Source of the DNA: Piromyces finnis
Lineage: Eukaryota > Neocallimastigomycota > Neocallimastigomycetes > Neocallimastigales > Neocallimastigaceae
Assembly: GCA_002104945.1 (NCBI GenBank)
Contig: MCFH01000006.1
Span: 496,001-560,000 of the forward strand
Direction: 5' to 3'
DNA: 64,000 nt
Positions 44,120 to 57,615 of the stretch are shown piece by piece. Each line of letters opens with the position of its first letter. The first letter of the stretch is position 1. The notes under the pieces are model-generated. The model did not search any database and had not been told where the DNA came from. It worked only from the letters and a program-made list of their open reading frames with translations. Position numbers and translations under genes: made by a program.

Positions 44120-46027
44120 TTCTTGGGGCCAAGAGAAAATATTTATTTAACACAATAATTGTAATGATTAGTAATTTTATAATTTAATACTAAAAATTTA
44201 ACATTATTTATTTTAAAAATTTATATTTCAAATTTATGATATTTATATTATATTCAATGAATAAATCATTATTTAAAAAATAATATATAATATAAAACAG
44301 ATTTCGAAATTATATTCATATTTAATATATATTTATTTTAAATCATTATAGTAAAAAAACAATAATACAATACAATATATATTTACTATATTATCAATTT
44401 TATATATTGAAATCTCTCTCTTTTTTTTTTTTAAATTTTTGAAAATTATTTTCTGAAAAAAAATTTTGATTTAATCTTTTATTACTATAGTTAATTGTTA
44501 TAAATTGAAAAATAAAGATATAAAGGAAAATGATGAAAAAAAAAGCTTGAATAATTAAGATATTAATTATATATATTTATTACCTTTTTACTTTATATTT
44601 TTAATATTTTATTTTAGATAATTTATAAATTATTACTGTTATTATATTATTATATAAAAAAGAATTATAATAATAGATTTAGAATGAAATTTTAAATAAT
44701 GGTTTAATAATCAAGTGAATTCTATTTATTTATTACTACTATTACTACTACTATTACTGCTACTACTATTATTATTATTATTACTCTCTATTATATTATT
44801 TATTATAATTTTAATTACATTTCATTAATATTACAGAAAATATCAACTAATAAAAGCTTTTTAATATTTTTTTAATTTTTTTTTTTTTTTTTAATTTTTA
44901 TAGTTTATATCTTTTTAATAATAATTATTTGGTATAGGATTCAGCATTCAACAATAACAATTTATATATTTGTTGATTTATATATGTTATTTACATAAAT
45001 CTATGTATATTTTACATAAATCAAAATATGATTGATGATAAAAGGTTGATATGAATTAAACTCTAAATTACACAAATTTTTTATTATAAACATTATTATT
45101 TTTCTAAATATCAAATATCAAATTACCATCTAAACTTTCATGAATATTTTTATTATGGAAAATGTAAATGAACTAGAAGATGCTTTTTTTTAAACAACTT
45201 CATCATCCTGACATCAGATTAATTGATGAATTATAAAATAAAAAGACGTTATAATATCTATTTAATGAGAATCATTTTCAATAACTAATTGACCAATTAT
45301 GATATTGGGATTATATGTATCATACATTTACATTATATATATATATATATATTTTTTTTTTTTACATTTGGTGGAAATAATTAATTTTATATTATTAAAT
45401 ATAAGGAAAAGTAACAAGTCAAGTATTTATAAATTAAAATATTGAAATTTAAATATTTTTATAAAAATAATTCTTTATTATAATTATATTTTATTTTTTT
45501 ATATCTTTTAATAAAATAAAAAAAAGAATATTTATTTTATAATATATTACATTAATTGAGAAATATTACTATTTAAATAGTTTTATATATTTGACACATC
45601 AATCCAATGTTATTTTTCTTTTGAAATATATTAAAAATTTTATATTAGAAATAAGTGAAAAGATAAAATATACTTGAATTTTTATATATATTATGTTTTT
45701 TAAATTATTAATTTTCCTATTTCAACTTTTGATATTATTGATTTTATTATTATTTATTAATTATGGTGTATATTATATTTTAGGTAAAATTCAAAATAAT
45801 ACAATATTTGAAAGGTAGTTTCATTACCTGTTATAATAATGAGAATGATGCTTTAATAGTTATGATATAAAATATAATGATAATACTAAAAATAAAATAT
45901 GTTCTATACATTGTTTTTATTCATATTTTGTTAGTATTAATATATAAATGTTTGGAAGTTTTAATTTTTATGTTTTGTTCATGTTCTCTTATTATTTATG
46001 ATTATTCATTTATTTTTTTATATAAAA
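44120..46027. other. Intergenic, no gene supported
   Basis: About 1.9 kb of AT-rich DNA upstream of the SWI1-like gene and downstream of the FYVE gene. It holds an ACT/ATT trinucleotide run near 44733-44785. Short frames (for example 45877-46068, which overlaps the antisense of the FYVE last exon) are not convincing. Confidence 0.6.
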
Positions 46028-47244
46028 TTAAAATGTACTCCATGTCCAGTCATTTGGAACTGACATAAGTGTTGCTGGTGGTAAATCTATAAAAATTTTT
46101 ATTTATTATTTGTATTATTAATTAATATGTTTATGATAAAAAAAAAAGTTCATTATAATATAATATTTACCCGGTACAGGTGCGGGTTTATTTATTGAAA
46201 TATTTTCAGAACTAGGATTATAATAATCATTTGATTCTGTTTTATTTATATTAAATAGATTAAATATTAGAAATACTACAATTTTTTCTGCTTTTTTTTT
46301 TTTTTTCTTCTGTATTACATCATAATATTACCTCTCTGTATCCCAGGTGTAGTTTCTCTTCTTTTTTGCCTATATCTACCTTGATCAGAATTATTCATCA
46401 TCATTTTTAAATTATTTTTTCTTTCTTCATCACACTTTCTACATATTCTTGATTCTATACCTAATTATTATATAATCATTTTCAGAATTTAAAGTATTTC
46501 GTTTTTCAATATTCATTTATTATAGTTTTCAAATTTACCTTTTGGATTAAATCTACAATCCTGGTCTAATCTAGCTGTGTAACTGGTACAGTAATTACAG
46601 AAAATGTCACCACATCTTGTAATATTTTTTATTTTTATTTTTTTTTTACAAAAAGATAATTAATATATTTGATATTATTAATTCATTAATATAATAGTAT
46701 TGTATGGTTATTTAATTTTTAATTATGTATTAATACTAATATAAAAATATATTACTTTCTGCAATGGTGTCTACGATTGATTAAAGTAAATGCTTTACTG
46801 CATTCCGTACAACTCGATACTTCTGAATCAGGCTTTTAAATCCCATTATATTATTTATAATGAAATATATTATTAAAATGAAAAATTATAATTTCATTTT
46901 TATTCTTTAGTAACAAAATTCATTTAATAATTATATATAATTCTTGATAATTATTTTATACATTTTAAATTAAAAATATATTTATTATTCAATGTTTTTC
47001 AATTTAAAATGAACAAAATTTATACCTTCCAATGATTTTTAGAAGGTGGTCCTGTTACAAATGATGATGGTGTTGTTAAGAAATTAATTTCTCCCTGTTG
47101 AATATAATTATATTGTTGAGCTGAGTGAGAATTTTCATTTGTTTCGTAAGAAATTGAATTGGAAGAAGTAGAATCAGAACGGTATTCTGGACCAATACTT
47201 GGATGAGCTGGTCTCTTTTTTCTTAATTCTTCATAAATATTCAT
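46028..47244 (-). CDS. Short FYVE zinc-finger protein
   Basis: Six exons, 47244-47026, 46832-46756, 46615-46539, 46460-46332, 46236-46171 and 46086-46028, join in phase to 208 residues. After a Ser/Asn/Gln-rich N-terminus, the FYVE domain runs from about 72 to 137: HWKPDSEVSSCTECSKAF, the phosphoinositide-binding RRHHCRKCG, FCNYC, and SRICRKCDEERK. FYVE domains bind PI3P on endosomes. The canonical RRHHCRKCG is intact. The C-terminus is acidic-aromatic and ends VPNDWTWSTF. No other catalytic or VHS domain is present, so a Vps27, Fab1 or Pib1 role cannot be assigned; it is probably an endosomal adaptor. Confidence 0.88.
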
Positions 47245-48876
47245 TTTAACTAATTATTACTAATATTTTAATAATTTAGAAATTTTAATAGAGTTAAAAC
47301 TTTTATTTTGATATTCATTAATATATTTTTTATAAATATATATATATATTATAGAATTTCTTATAAGAAAGATGTATATAAATTCCAAATACAACTAAAT
47401 AAAAAAAAAACTTTCATTGGTTTTTATTTCTTCATTTGAAATTTTATACTAAATTATTTAATAATTATAGAAATTATGAAATTTCTTTTAATAATAATAC
47501 ATTTTTTTTTTTCATGTATATTATTTTTATTAAATTAATTAAAAGGATGGCTGTTTAAAATACTCTATAGAAAGCATACAATTTCTTTCATTTTTATTTA
47601 CTTTATTTAATTATTACTTGATAAAAGCGTTTATAATAAAATTGGAAGTTATAAATTTACAATTAGGAACATACCAATTATTTTATTTTTATTAATTGAT
47701 ATTTATAATTTGTTATTTTTATTTACTTTATATCTTCTCTTATAATATTTTTAGTTATAATAAATATAATTGGTTAAATATCCTTTTACTTACAATTTAC
47801 AAAATTTATATAGTTTTCTTTTTTTTTTTTTTAAAAAAAAAGAATATTGAAGATATTAAATTTAATTATAGTTTTTATGTATTTTTATTTTAAAAATTAA
47901 TTAAAAAAAATAATTTAAATAAAGTTTAAATACAATACATTTTAATAAATATAATTTTTTGTACATTACATAAAATTTTAATTAATAAAAATTTAGGATT
48001 TATATTTCAAACTTTCAAAGAAAGTTGTATCGATAATTATAAAAGCAATAATAGCAATAATAATAACAATATACTGAATTACTGAATTATAAAAAAATAA
48101 AAAACATACAAAATGTTAGTTTCGATATATATATATTAAAATTAAATGAAAAAATATATTATTTTTTCTATAAATATATGGATTAAGAAAATATAAAAGT
48201 TTACCTAGAATTATTATTTACTTTAATTATATATTAATTAATATTAAAATATATTGTGTAACTTTTATTTTCTTAAATATATCCTTTACCATTAACAAAA
48301 TTGTAATTATATGATCATATAATAATTATAATAATGGAAAAAAAAAAAAATTAAGCATATCATTATTTAAACAATTATTAATATTATTAATGCCATAAAG
48401 ACTTTTATTATCTGTATTAATTCATTAATATTTAATTAAATTAAGTTTAAAAATAGGAACAATTACAAAATTATGTTATTTTTATTATATTTACACAAAT
48501 TCTTGTTAGAATTGTTTATATATATATACTTTTTTAAAAAAATTTTATTAAAATTTCTACAAAATAATATACTTCTAATACTATGATTAGATGAAACAAA
48601 AATTATAATTTTTCATCAGTTTCATTGTGGATTTAAATGGTATATTATTATTAATAGTATTCCTATTATAATATTCTTTTTAATAGACATGGCTTTTATT
48701 TCATATTTATTATTTAATTCCTTCAACCCTAGATTTATGTTTAATACTTTTGCAGACTTTATGAAATGATTTATTTTTGAATTTTTATGTTTGGTTGATT
48801 TATCTATTTTTTATGAAAATTTTATTTATTTTAATAATTATTATAATTATTATACTAATATATATATATATGAATC
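47245..48876. other. Intergenic, one possible exon on the minus strand
   Basis: AT-rich with poly-A/T runs. The only coding-looking segment is 48073-47993 on the minus strand (a hydrophobic stretch ending ESLKYKS and TAA), treated separately as a finding because no upstream exon with a start could be tied to it. The frame at 47696-47893 is Phe/Tyr/Ile noise. Confidence 0.5.
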
Positions 48877-49213
48877 CTAATTATTTTTACTTTTTAATAT
48901 ATTTTTAAACCATCTAAAAGCTCCATATGAATTGTATAAGGTTGAATATACATTATTTCTATTCATTGATTCGAGTTTATGTAAATCCAATTTTCTATTT
49001 ACCATATTTTTAACACCATATTCATTACCTATTTTAATAAAAATTTAAAGTAGCTTAATACACAATATGATTTCATAATAAAAATTAAAATTTTGAATGG
49101 TTACAATTTTCATGGCATATATTATTGTTGGTGAATTGAACATTATTAAATCCATTGACATATACTACACTTAGGACTACTATAAAAAAGAATAATAATT
49201 TTTTTATTTCCAT
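48877..49213 (-). CDS. Small secreted protein, 86 residues
   Basis: Two exons, 49213-49105 and 49028-48877, join with GT-AG ends at a Cys codon (T|GT) and give 86 residues. The first 21 residues are a clear signal peptide (MEIKK, then LLFFFIVVLSVVYVNG). The mature part starts FNNVQFTNNN, has two Cys four residues apart (ICHENC), and is then basic and helical, ending RWFKNILKSKNN. I do not recognise the family. It is flanked by long non-coding regions. Support comes from the signal peptide, exact splice phase and non-repetitive composition. It could be an effector-like or cell-wall peptide; no function is claimed. Confidence 0.65.
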
Positions 49214-49440
49214 TATTAACTATAATTATTATAAATAAGAAATATACTTTTTTTTATTTTTTATTCATTTTTTCTTGAAATTATTAAGTATATATATATA
49301 TAATTTAAAAAGCATTTATTTTATATAAATTATATAATCTGCTAATGATAGATGTAATTGTTTTAACAGTATTAATTATTAATGAAAAGGTCCCCCCTCC
49401 TCTATATTCTAAATTATACAAGATAAAATAGTTATTTTTA

Positions 49441-49565
49441 AACTGTAAATAGTAATAATACAAATAGTAATAGATTGTATTACAAATAATAATAATGTAG
49501 ATTATTAATTATTTAAACTGTAAATAGTAATAATACAAATAATAATAATGTAGATTATTAATTAT
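49441..49565. repeat. Imperfect tandem duplication, 74-bp period
   Basis: AACTGTAAATAGTAATAATA starts at 49441 and again at 49515, and both copies end in TGTAGATTATTAATTATT. The second copy lacks the middle part of the first. Confidence 0.85.
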
Positions 49566-50693
49566 TATAGTGCTAAATAGATATTTAAACACTAAATAAA
49601 TTATATCATATGAATTAATAAAATTTATTATTGGCTAATTTAAACTATATATATTACAAATTTCTAAAATTAGTCTAATTAAAATAAGATTAAATTTGAT
49701 TAATTATCATTAGTATCATTAATACTCCATATAACATATTATTTATTATTTATCTATGAAATGAAAAAAAAATATTGTATACAAATTAGTATGAAATAGC
49801 CAAAGATATTTTATTTATTATAGCTTATTAAAATATTTATTTTATTATAGTAATATTTATTATTCCTCTAAACCATTTGTAAATTGATTCATTTAGAAAA
49901 ACATAATAATATAATGTAAATGATCAACAACTTCACATACGAATGATATTATGGCTTATAAAATAAAATTTCAATTATATTCAATTTACATTCTATTAGT
50001 AAATAAACATATTGTGGCTTTTATTTTTATTCTCATAATAATAATAATTGTTTGCTCAAATATTTTTTTAGTATAAGCATCTATTTTTTTTTAATTAAAT
50101 AAAATACTTTTTTCTTTTGTATTAAAAGTATTTTTACATTTATTTTATTAATTTTACTATTAAAAGTGTTTTTACATGTGCTTTATTAAAATTATATCTA
50201 CCTACTACCATTATTTTTAATAAAATGAATATTTCTCTAACTATACTATATATAATATATAGTGGAGAATATTTCATTACATTTTGTAAGAAACTGTTAC
50301 ATTACTTTAGAATAATTGTAATAGAATTTTGTTATTAAATAGAATTTTAATATATATTTTTAATATATTGGTTAATAATTTTTTATATATTAAATCATAC
50401 TAACTATTGAATGGTAATAAACATATTTTAATAATACAGTTAATTTAATAATTTATTTTTATTAGTTATGCATATTTTTAAACATAACCTTATTTATTAT
50501 AAAATTATGTATGGTGTTATTAAAAACTTACCATTAATATATAAGAATTGAAATGAAATAATATATTACAATGTATTTTCATTTATATCAAAATCTCTTT
50601 GGTTTTTGTACAACAGTATATCCGAGGCATATTTTGTTTTACAAATATATAAAAATGCATATTACAAAATACAATTTATTCTATTGTTTTTAT

Positions 50694-50820
<127 letters not shown>

Positions 50821-51002
50821 ACCTTTTTGAATATGTTTTTTTTAATTATAAAATTAACTTTGGGAATTCTTTTAATATTTGCATTATATTAAAAATTTTA
50901 GATTGCAATTTTAAATAATATTTTTTAATATTTGTTTCAATCATTAAATTTATTTTTTTTTTTGTTTTTCTTTTATTTTTTTACTTTTTTTTTTTAAATT
51001 TC

Positions 51003-51035
<33 letters not shown>

Positions 51036-51394
51036 TCAATTAAAAAAAAGTGTAAATTTACAAAATTTAAAAAAAAAGTAAAATTTATTAATAACAAAAA
51101 AAAACAAAGAAATATTTTTTTTCTTTATTTAATAAAATAAATTAAATAAAGAAAAAAAAAAAAAATTAAAAAAAAGGAAGGAAGCAATATTTAAACTTTT
51201 ATTGTTTATATATAACCTAAAATTTTGGTTTTACCAATATTTAATCAAAATCTTTATATATTGATTAATCAGTAAAAAAAAAAAAAAACAAGTTCCAGTA
51301 ATTTTTAATAATAATAATAATAATAAAAAATAATAAAAAATTAATTTTACATTATTATAGAAATTCATAATAAAGTATTAATAGTAAACATAAA

Positions 51395-53814
51395 ATGTTC
51401 AGAATATCAAAGATTGCATTATTAGCATTATCAGCATTATCAATAACAAATGCACAACTTAATCAAAATCCAAATGTTGCAGCTAATACTTGTACAACTA
51501 TAAGTTCAACAATATGTTCAGATTTTGCTGTAATTAATTCAAAGGTAGCACAAAGTCAATTTGATGCTTTAGTTCAAACTCAAATTAACCAAATAAAAGC
51601 TTCATTGAGTGGCCTTGGTACAGCTTGTGATATCGCATCAAATGCTAGATATATAAAAAGTGTTGCATGTGCATTCGTAATTAAGGACCAAGGTTGTGGT
51701 AGAAGTACTCCAATTTGTCCATCTGTTTGTACACAATTTACTAAATCTTTGAATGGTATTGCATGTATTCAACAAAATGGATTAACTCAAATTGGCAGTA
51801 GATGTTCAAGTGTTTCAGCCCAATTACAAAATTGTTTAGATTATTATGATATGGAATTGGATAGTTGTGGTATGTATATTTATTATATTTAATATAATTT
51901 ATTTTAATAGTTACTTGATAATTTTTTTTCTACTAGTAATAATAATTTTCTTTATAATTAAATATAATATAAAATATCAATCTATTTTTATAACCTTTTT
52001 CTTATTTTGTAATAAATCGTAATTACGAAAAATAAAATCTAAATAATTAAATATCGTATTAAATAATTAATTAATAATTAGGATTTGAAAACGCAGCTCA
52101 GAAAGCAAGTTTCTGTGCTACTAATAGTAACTTAAAGTGTTGTGGTGGTACAGGTACATTGAATACTGGAAATACTGGAAATACTTTAGGTAATACTCAA
52201 CCTGTACAACCTGCACAACCTTTAACTAATCAATCTCAAACAACATCATTAAATACTTCAAATACAAGTACCACCCCATCTGCTTCTTCAACAGAAACAA
52301 ATACAGAAAAAGAAACAAAAAAACAAAAAAAGGAAGGTGGAAGCTTTTTAACTAGTAAAGCTTTCTTAATAATAGCTGGTATTCTTGTTTTAATTATTGC
52401 TGTATTAGGTTACTTCTACTATGTCGGTAGTAAGGATGAGAAGGAAGAAAGAATGAGAAATTTAGAAAGTGCAAACAATAATACTACATATGGAAATAAC
52501 AATTATGGTCAAACTCAAACCGTTGAAATTAACAAGACCCAAAATTTAAATGTTAACAATGAATATGTCAACAATGAATATACCTATAACGCTAATTTAC
52601 CAAATAACGGAAATTCACAATATGGTGAAAATCAAGCTTATAATCAACCCTACGGTGAAAGCCAAGCATACAACCAATCCTACGGTGAAAACCAAGCATA
52701 CAACCAATCCTATGGTGCTAATCCATCTTATCCAGCATACGGTGAAAATCAACCATATGGTGCACAAATTTCTGCTGACCCATTCTCAGATAATAATAGA
52801 GTTGATGCAACTAATAATCCATATAATGTATCATATAATGATGTTCAAAACTCTGGCTATCAAAACCAAGACTTAGTTGCTTCAACATCAGAAACTAGAA
52901 ATGTTGAAAATGCAGAGAACCCATTTGATTCTCCAAAGTTAGATAATGCTGAAACTGATTATAACAGCCAAATTAATAAGAGTATGCAAGAACTTAGTAA
53001 AAACTTCTCAGCCGATGATATGCCAACTCCATCTGTTGTTAAGCTTACTTCAATTGAAAAACCCCAACAAAGTAACACCAATAGTGAAGAAGAACAAAAA
53101 AAGGAAGAAAACCCAGATGATATGTTAAAACCATCCATGGTTAGAATGACTAATATTGAAACACCAGTCCCATCTAATACCATACCAGCTGATAAAGATA
53201 TTAGTATTGGGGATGATGTTTTAAAACCATCTATGGTTAAATTAACTGAAATCGAAACTCCTCAAGAAACTAGCATTAACAATGAAGTACAAGAAGGAAA
53301 GGAAAACAATGAAGCTGATGAAGAACCAAAAAAGGCTGTTGTTAATATGATTGATCTCAAGTCACCAGCTTCTAATGAAGCATTAAATGCAGGTAATATT
53401 ACTCCATCTATTATGGTTACTTCTACTGATGGCAAGACTACAACTCCAGCTGATGGTGCTGAAGGTGCTTCACAACAAGAAGAAATAACAGAAGAATATT
53501 CTGAAATGCCAGAACCAAGACCATTCCGTGCTATCCATGCCTATGAACCACAAATTGATGATGAATTACGTTTAGTTGTTGATAATGAAATAGATGTATT
53601 ATATGAATATGATGATGGTTGGTGTTGGGCTATTAATAAGACTACTGGTGAACAAGGTGCTTGTCCATTATTATGTCTTGTTTCTGCAATGGAAGAAGCA
53701 ACTGGTGAACGTGAATGGGAAAAGGAAATGGATGTTATGAAGGTACCAGGAAGAAGAGAATCCATGCTTTCAACCTCATTTGACACTAGTCGTTTAAGTT
53801 TCCAAAAGAAGTAG
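51395..53814 (+). CDS. Single-pass membrane protein: Cys-rich ectodomain, tandem motifs, C-terminal SH3 domain
   Basis: Two exons, 51395-51869 and 52082-53814, join in phase to 735 residues. A signal peptide (residues 1-20) leads into a Cys-rich ectodomain of about 160 residues with roughly 14 Cys. A Thr/Asn/Gln-rich stalk follows, then a basic stretch before one membrane span (about 253-275, FLIIAGILVLIIAVLGYFYY). The cytosolic part has YGENQAYNQS-type decapeptide repeats, three copies of a DDMLKPSMVRMTNIETP-like motif, and an SH3 domain at about 637-695 (RAIHAYEPQIDDEL, DDGWCWAIN, GACPLLCLV). The order ectodomain-TM-SH3 recalls yeast Fus1 and Sho1, which signal at the cell surface, but no orthology is claimed. 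Signal from wall or environment is inference. Confidence 0.85.
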
Positions 53815-53946
53815 ATTACTAAAAGATAAAAACAATTTTATTGTTTTATGAAAAAAGTATTATATTTTTAATATTACTTAATTAAAAAATAGAAAAAATT
53901 ATAAATATAACTACATATAAAAAATAGAAACTCTTTTTTTTTAATA

Positions 53947-53977
<31 letters not shown>

Positions 53978-54521
53978 AACCAAACAGGATAAAAAAAAAA
54001 AAAAACATAAACCATATAACTAACCAATTTAATAATATAATATCAAGAATAAAGATTAATGTATTTTTATTTCTTTCCTTTTTTTTTTTTTTTTTCTCTT
54101 TTTATAAAAATATATTATGTATATTTTCAAAAAACATATACAAATAATATATATCAATATCTTTATTTATTTGTTTAACATTAATAAAATAAAATAAAAT
54201 AAAAAAAAAATAAATAAATAAAATAGTAATAGTAAAAAAAAAAAATAATAATAATAATAATTATTATAAGCATAAATAAAATATAAATAATTTTTATATA
54301 TCAAAAGTAACAAAATTTAAGAGTTTTTTTTTTTTTTTTTTTTTTTTTATTTAAAAAAATGTAATTGTTATGAATATTTTATTCCAGTTTTTACATATAT
54401 TAATATTAGAAAACGGCATTTCTTAGGTATTATCTATTTATGATTATTAAATTATTTAAGGAAAATATATATATATATATTTATATTATAATTTAGCTAT
54501 AAGCTATAGAACACACCCTCT
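53815..54521. other. Intergenic between convergent genes
   Basis: Poly-A/T runs only, between the SH3 membrane protein (plus) and IFT57 (minus). No gene seen. Confidence 0.6.
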
Positions 54522-56948
54522 TTAAATAATATCATAAGTCATTTGACTTTTAAGAGATTCATTATTTCCATAAACGTTAAAATCAGATAAAGCTTTAGTT
54601 TTCATTTTTGCAGATAATAAAGTATGTTCAATAACACCAATTCTTAGGTTCATTTGTTTAATTTCATTCTTTTTTTTTTTTTTAATTAATAAAAAAAAAA
54701 TATATAATTTATTATTATTTATACTATTACTACTACTATTATTATTATTATTTATATTTATAATATTTCTCCCATAACAAAATAGATATTACCTTTAAAC
54801 GAATATTAGATTGTTTTATTTCTGCTAATGGTTTTGAATCCGTCATACCATTTCCAAATTCGTCAATCATTAACTAATAAAAAAATTTTTTTTTTATTTT
54901 TTTTTAAATATAATATATTTTATTATTTTAAAAATAAAAAAAGTTTTTTTTTTTTTTCTTTTTTTTTTTATTTTTCCTTTTCTTAAATAATATTATTTAA
55001 AATCTATATCTTTATATATTTACTTTGACATTATCTAAATCTTCAGATATTTGAGATAATTGATTTGTTAAATCATTTACGTTAGCTGATGAATTCATAT
55101 ATTTTTGTTTTAATATTGATAATTGGTCTTGTATTTCTCTATTTTCTTCAATCTTTTAATATTTATATATTTCAACATTTTTTTATAATAATAGTTTTTT
55201 TTTTTTTAATTAATTAGTAAAAAAAAAAAATAATAAATTGATATTATTATTAATACAGTATTATCATTTTATTTTATTATTTTTTATTATTTTAAATAAA
55301 AATTTGTAGTTTAACTATTATTTAAAATATATATATATCATACTTGTGATTCAAATTGGGTATTTATATATGTTTCTCTACTTGAAATTTTTTCTAAAGT
55401 TTTTTCAATTTCTTTATGTAATCGTTCTAATTTTGATTTTGTATCTACTAATGATGATGTAATTTTCTATATATATATGTATTTATTAAAATCATCGTTT
55501 GCAAAAAAAAAAAAAAAAAAAGAGTTAATATAATTAATAATTAAAAAAAGTTTGAATTTCTAATTAACTAGTATGCATATATGAGTATAATTTAAATAAG
55601 TATTTACATTATTATGAATATTAATTTGATCTAAATGAACTCTCCAATCTTTATTATCATTTGTAATATGAATTTTTAGTAAGGGTGCAGCTCTTTCAAC
55701 TTCTAATTTCCATTGAGTTGGATCAACAGCTGGTTTTGTTGATATAACTGGTCTTTATATAATTTTTTTTTATAAAATTTAATACAATAATATTGATAAT
55801 TATTATCAGTGTTTTATTTTATTTTATATTTCTTATATTTCTTATTATTTTATTTAAGAAATAGATATTTACATTGAAGATTCTTCTTCTTGATATTGTG
55901 ATTGATTATTAAAGGATGATAAATTATCAATATATACATCTTCTTCATTTTCTACATCATCTGATATTACTTCTTCAATTGAATCTGTTGTAACTTCAGC
56001 ATCTTCATCAACTTCTGCTTCTTCTGGGTTACTTTTAAAAAATGAGATTAATATTATTAGAAAAACAAACAAACAAACATACATACATATATTAATATTC
56101 CTTTATTCCTTTATGAATAAAAAAAAAAAAATTTTTTTTATATTATTTAATAAAAAGGTATGGAAGTACAATACTCATTAGAAAGATGAACTGGTTTTTG
56201 ATATACAAATTTTTTTGATTCAAGTGCTTTATCAGCTAAATTTACTAATATATATATAATAGCTTCTCCGTATCCTTGTTTAATTTTATTTGGTCCATAA
56301 TCGAATGATATATTTTTTTCTTTAATTGCATTTACTATATTGATAGGTGTGGAAGAAATAAGAAATAATAATAATAATAGATATGAATAACGGTTTGAAC
56401 ATTTTCTACTTTATAAAAGAAAGTCTAAAAATCAAACTATTATAGTATGTTTTTAATTAAAAAAAAAATTACATATATTTGTAGATACAGCATTAGGGTC
56501 ATCAAATTGTCCAGGTCTTTCAAAATTAACATTCATTAATTTCATTAACCATGTAAATAAAGAAGTGAAATAATAAAATTGTTCATTTGGATTTGAATTT
56601 TGTTGAGTAAAATAATATGGTGTTAAAGGTTTTAAATTCCTATAAATTATAAATTATAATATATATATATTCATTGTTGATAAAAAAAATCAAATATTTT
56701 TTAATTTATCAGAGTTCACATTGAAGTCATAAATAGTAATGTTAGTTAGCATTATATAAATAAGAATAATAATTTATTTATTTATTTAAAGGCTACTATA
56801 TTACTGAAAGTTTATCATATTGAAAAATTGATGGTCATAATAATTACATTGGTTTACAAAAGTTGGTTTGATACTTTAAGAGTCTTAGTCTATCCAAGAC
56901 ATCTTCCATAACATAGTATTGATTATTTGCAATATTTGTATTGCTCAT
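54522..56948 (-). CDS. IFT57: Intraflagellar transport protein 57 (IFT-B subunit)
   Basis: IFT57 is a peripheral subunit of the IFT-B train that carries cargo to the flagellar tip. Nine exons, 56948-56848, 56639-56473, 56334-56175, 56031-55873, 55752-55608, 55466-55344, 55152-55024, 54873-54793 and 54668-54522, join in phase to 403 residues, normal for the family. The N-terminal calponin-homology-like part has MEDVLDRLRLLKYQTNFC, LKPLTPYYFTQQNSNPNEQF, WLMKL and FDYGPNKIKQGYGEAI. An acidic Glu/Asp stretch follows, then QWKLEVERAAPLLK and WRVHLDQI. The C-terminal half is a long coiled coil (KITSSLVDTKSKLERLHKEI onward). Its presence implies a flagellated stage. Confidence 0.92.
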
Positions 56949-57615
56949 TTTTTTCCCCTTATATCTTAACTTTTTTTTTTTAATTATTTTATTTTATTTT
57001 TTTTTTCTAACTTCAAATCTTTCTATGGTCAAATTTTTGAATTATATATATATATTTTTACTTTTTCAATAATTAAAATTTAAGCTCCGTCTCTATCCGT
57101 CAATTTTTGTAAATAAAAAAAAAATTTTTTTTTTCTACTAATTATATTATTTGGTACACATTTTATTTTTTTGTGTAATTTTTAATAAAACTTTAACTTT
57201 TTTTTTTTATTGCTACGTAAAAGAAGAAACCTTTAAGAAATAAGATGAAGTAACAAAACAACAAAAAGCTTTACAAAATATATATATATATATTTTGTAA
57301 TATATCAATTTTAATTTAAGCTCAATTTTATTAGTTTATTTTTATTATAAATTTTAAATAAATACTATTAAAAAATAAAAAAAAAAAAAAAAAAAAAAAC
57401 TTGATGCTTATATTGTGTTATAAAAAAAGATAAAAGTATAAGAAAAAAAAAAAAAAATCTTGTCTTATAAATTAATTTTAAATATCTTGTATTTTTTTTT
57501 TTTTTCTTTTTTGAATTTTAAAATAAATTATATATATGTTTGTAATCTTGTTCTTTCCTTATTTTATAAATAATAACTAGTGTTTTAAAAAGTTTTCTTT
57601 TATTGTTATTATTAT
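56949..57615. other. Intergenic, IFT57 promoter side
   Basis: AT-rich sequence between the IFT57 start and the U2AF35 stop. Poly-A/T and TA runs; no gene seen. Confidence 0.6.

Noticed and set aside
45140-45236. Possible kinase remnant (MENVNELEDAFF then KQLHHPDIRLIDEL in a shifted frame)
   Set aside because: It is only about 30 codons split by a frameshift at a T run, with no conserved kinase motif nearby; too little to call.
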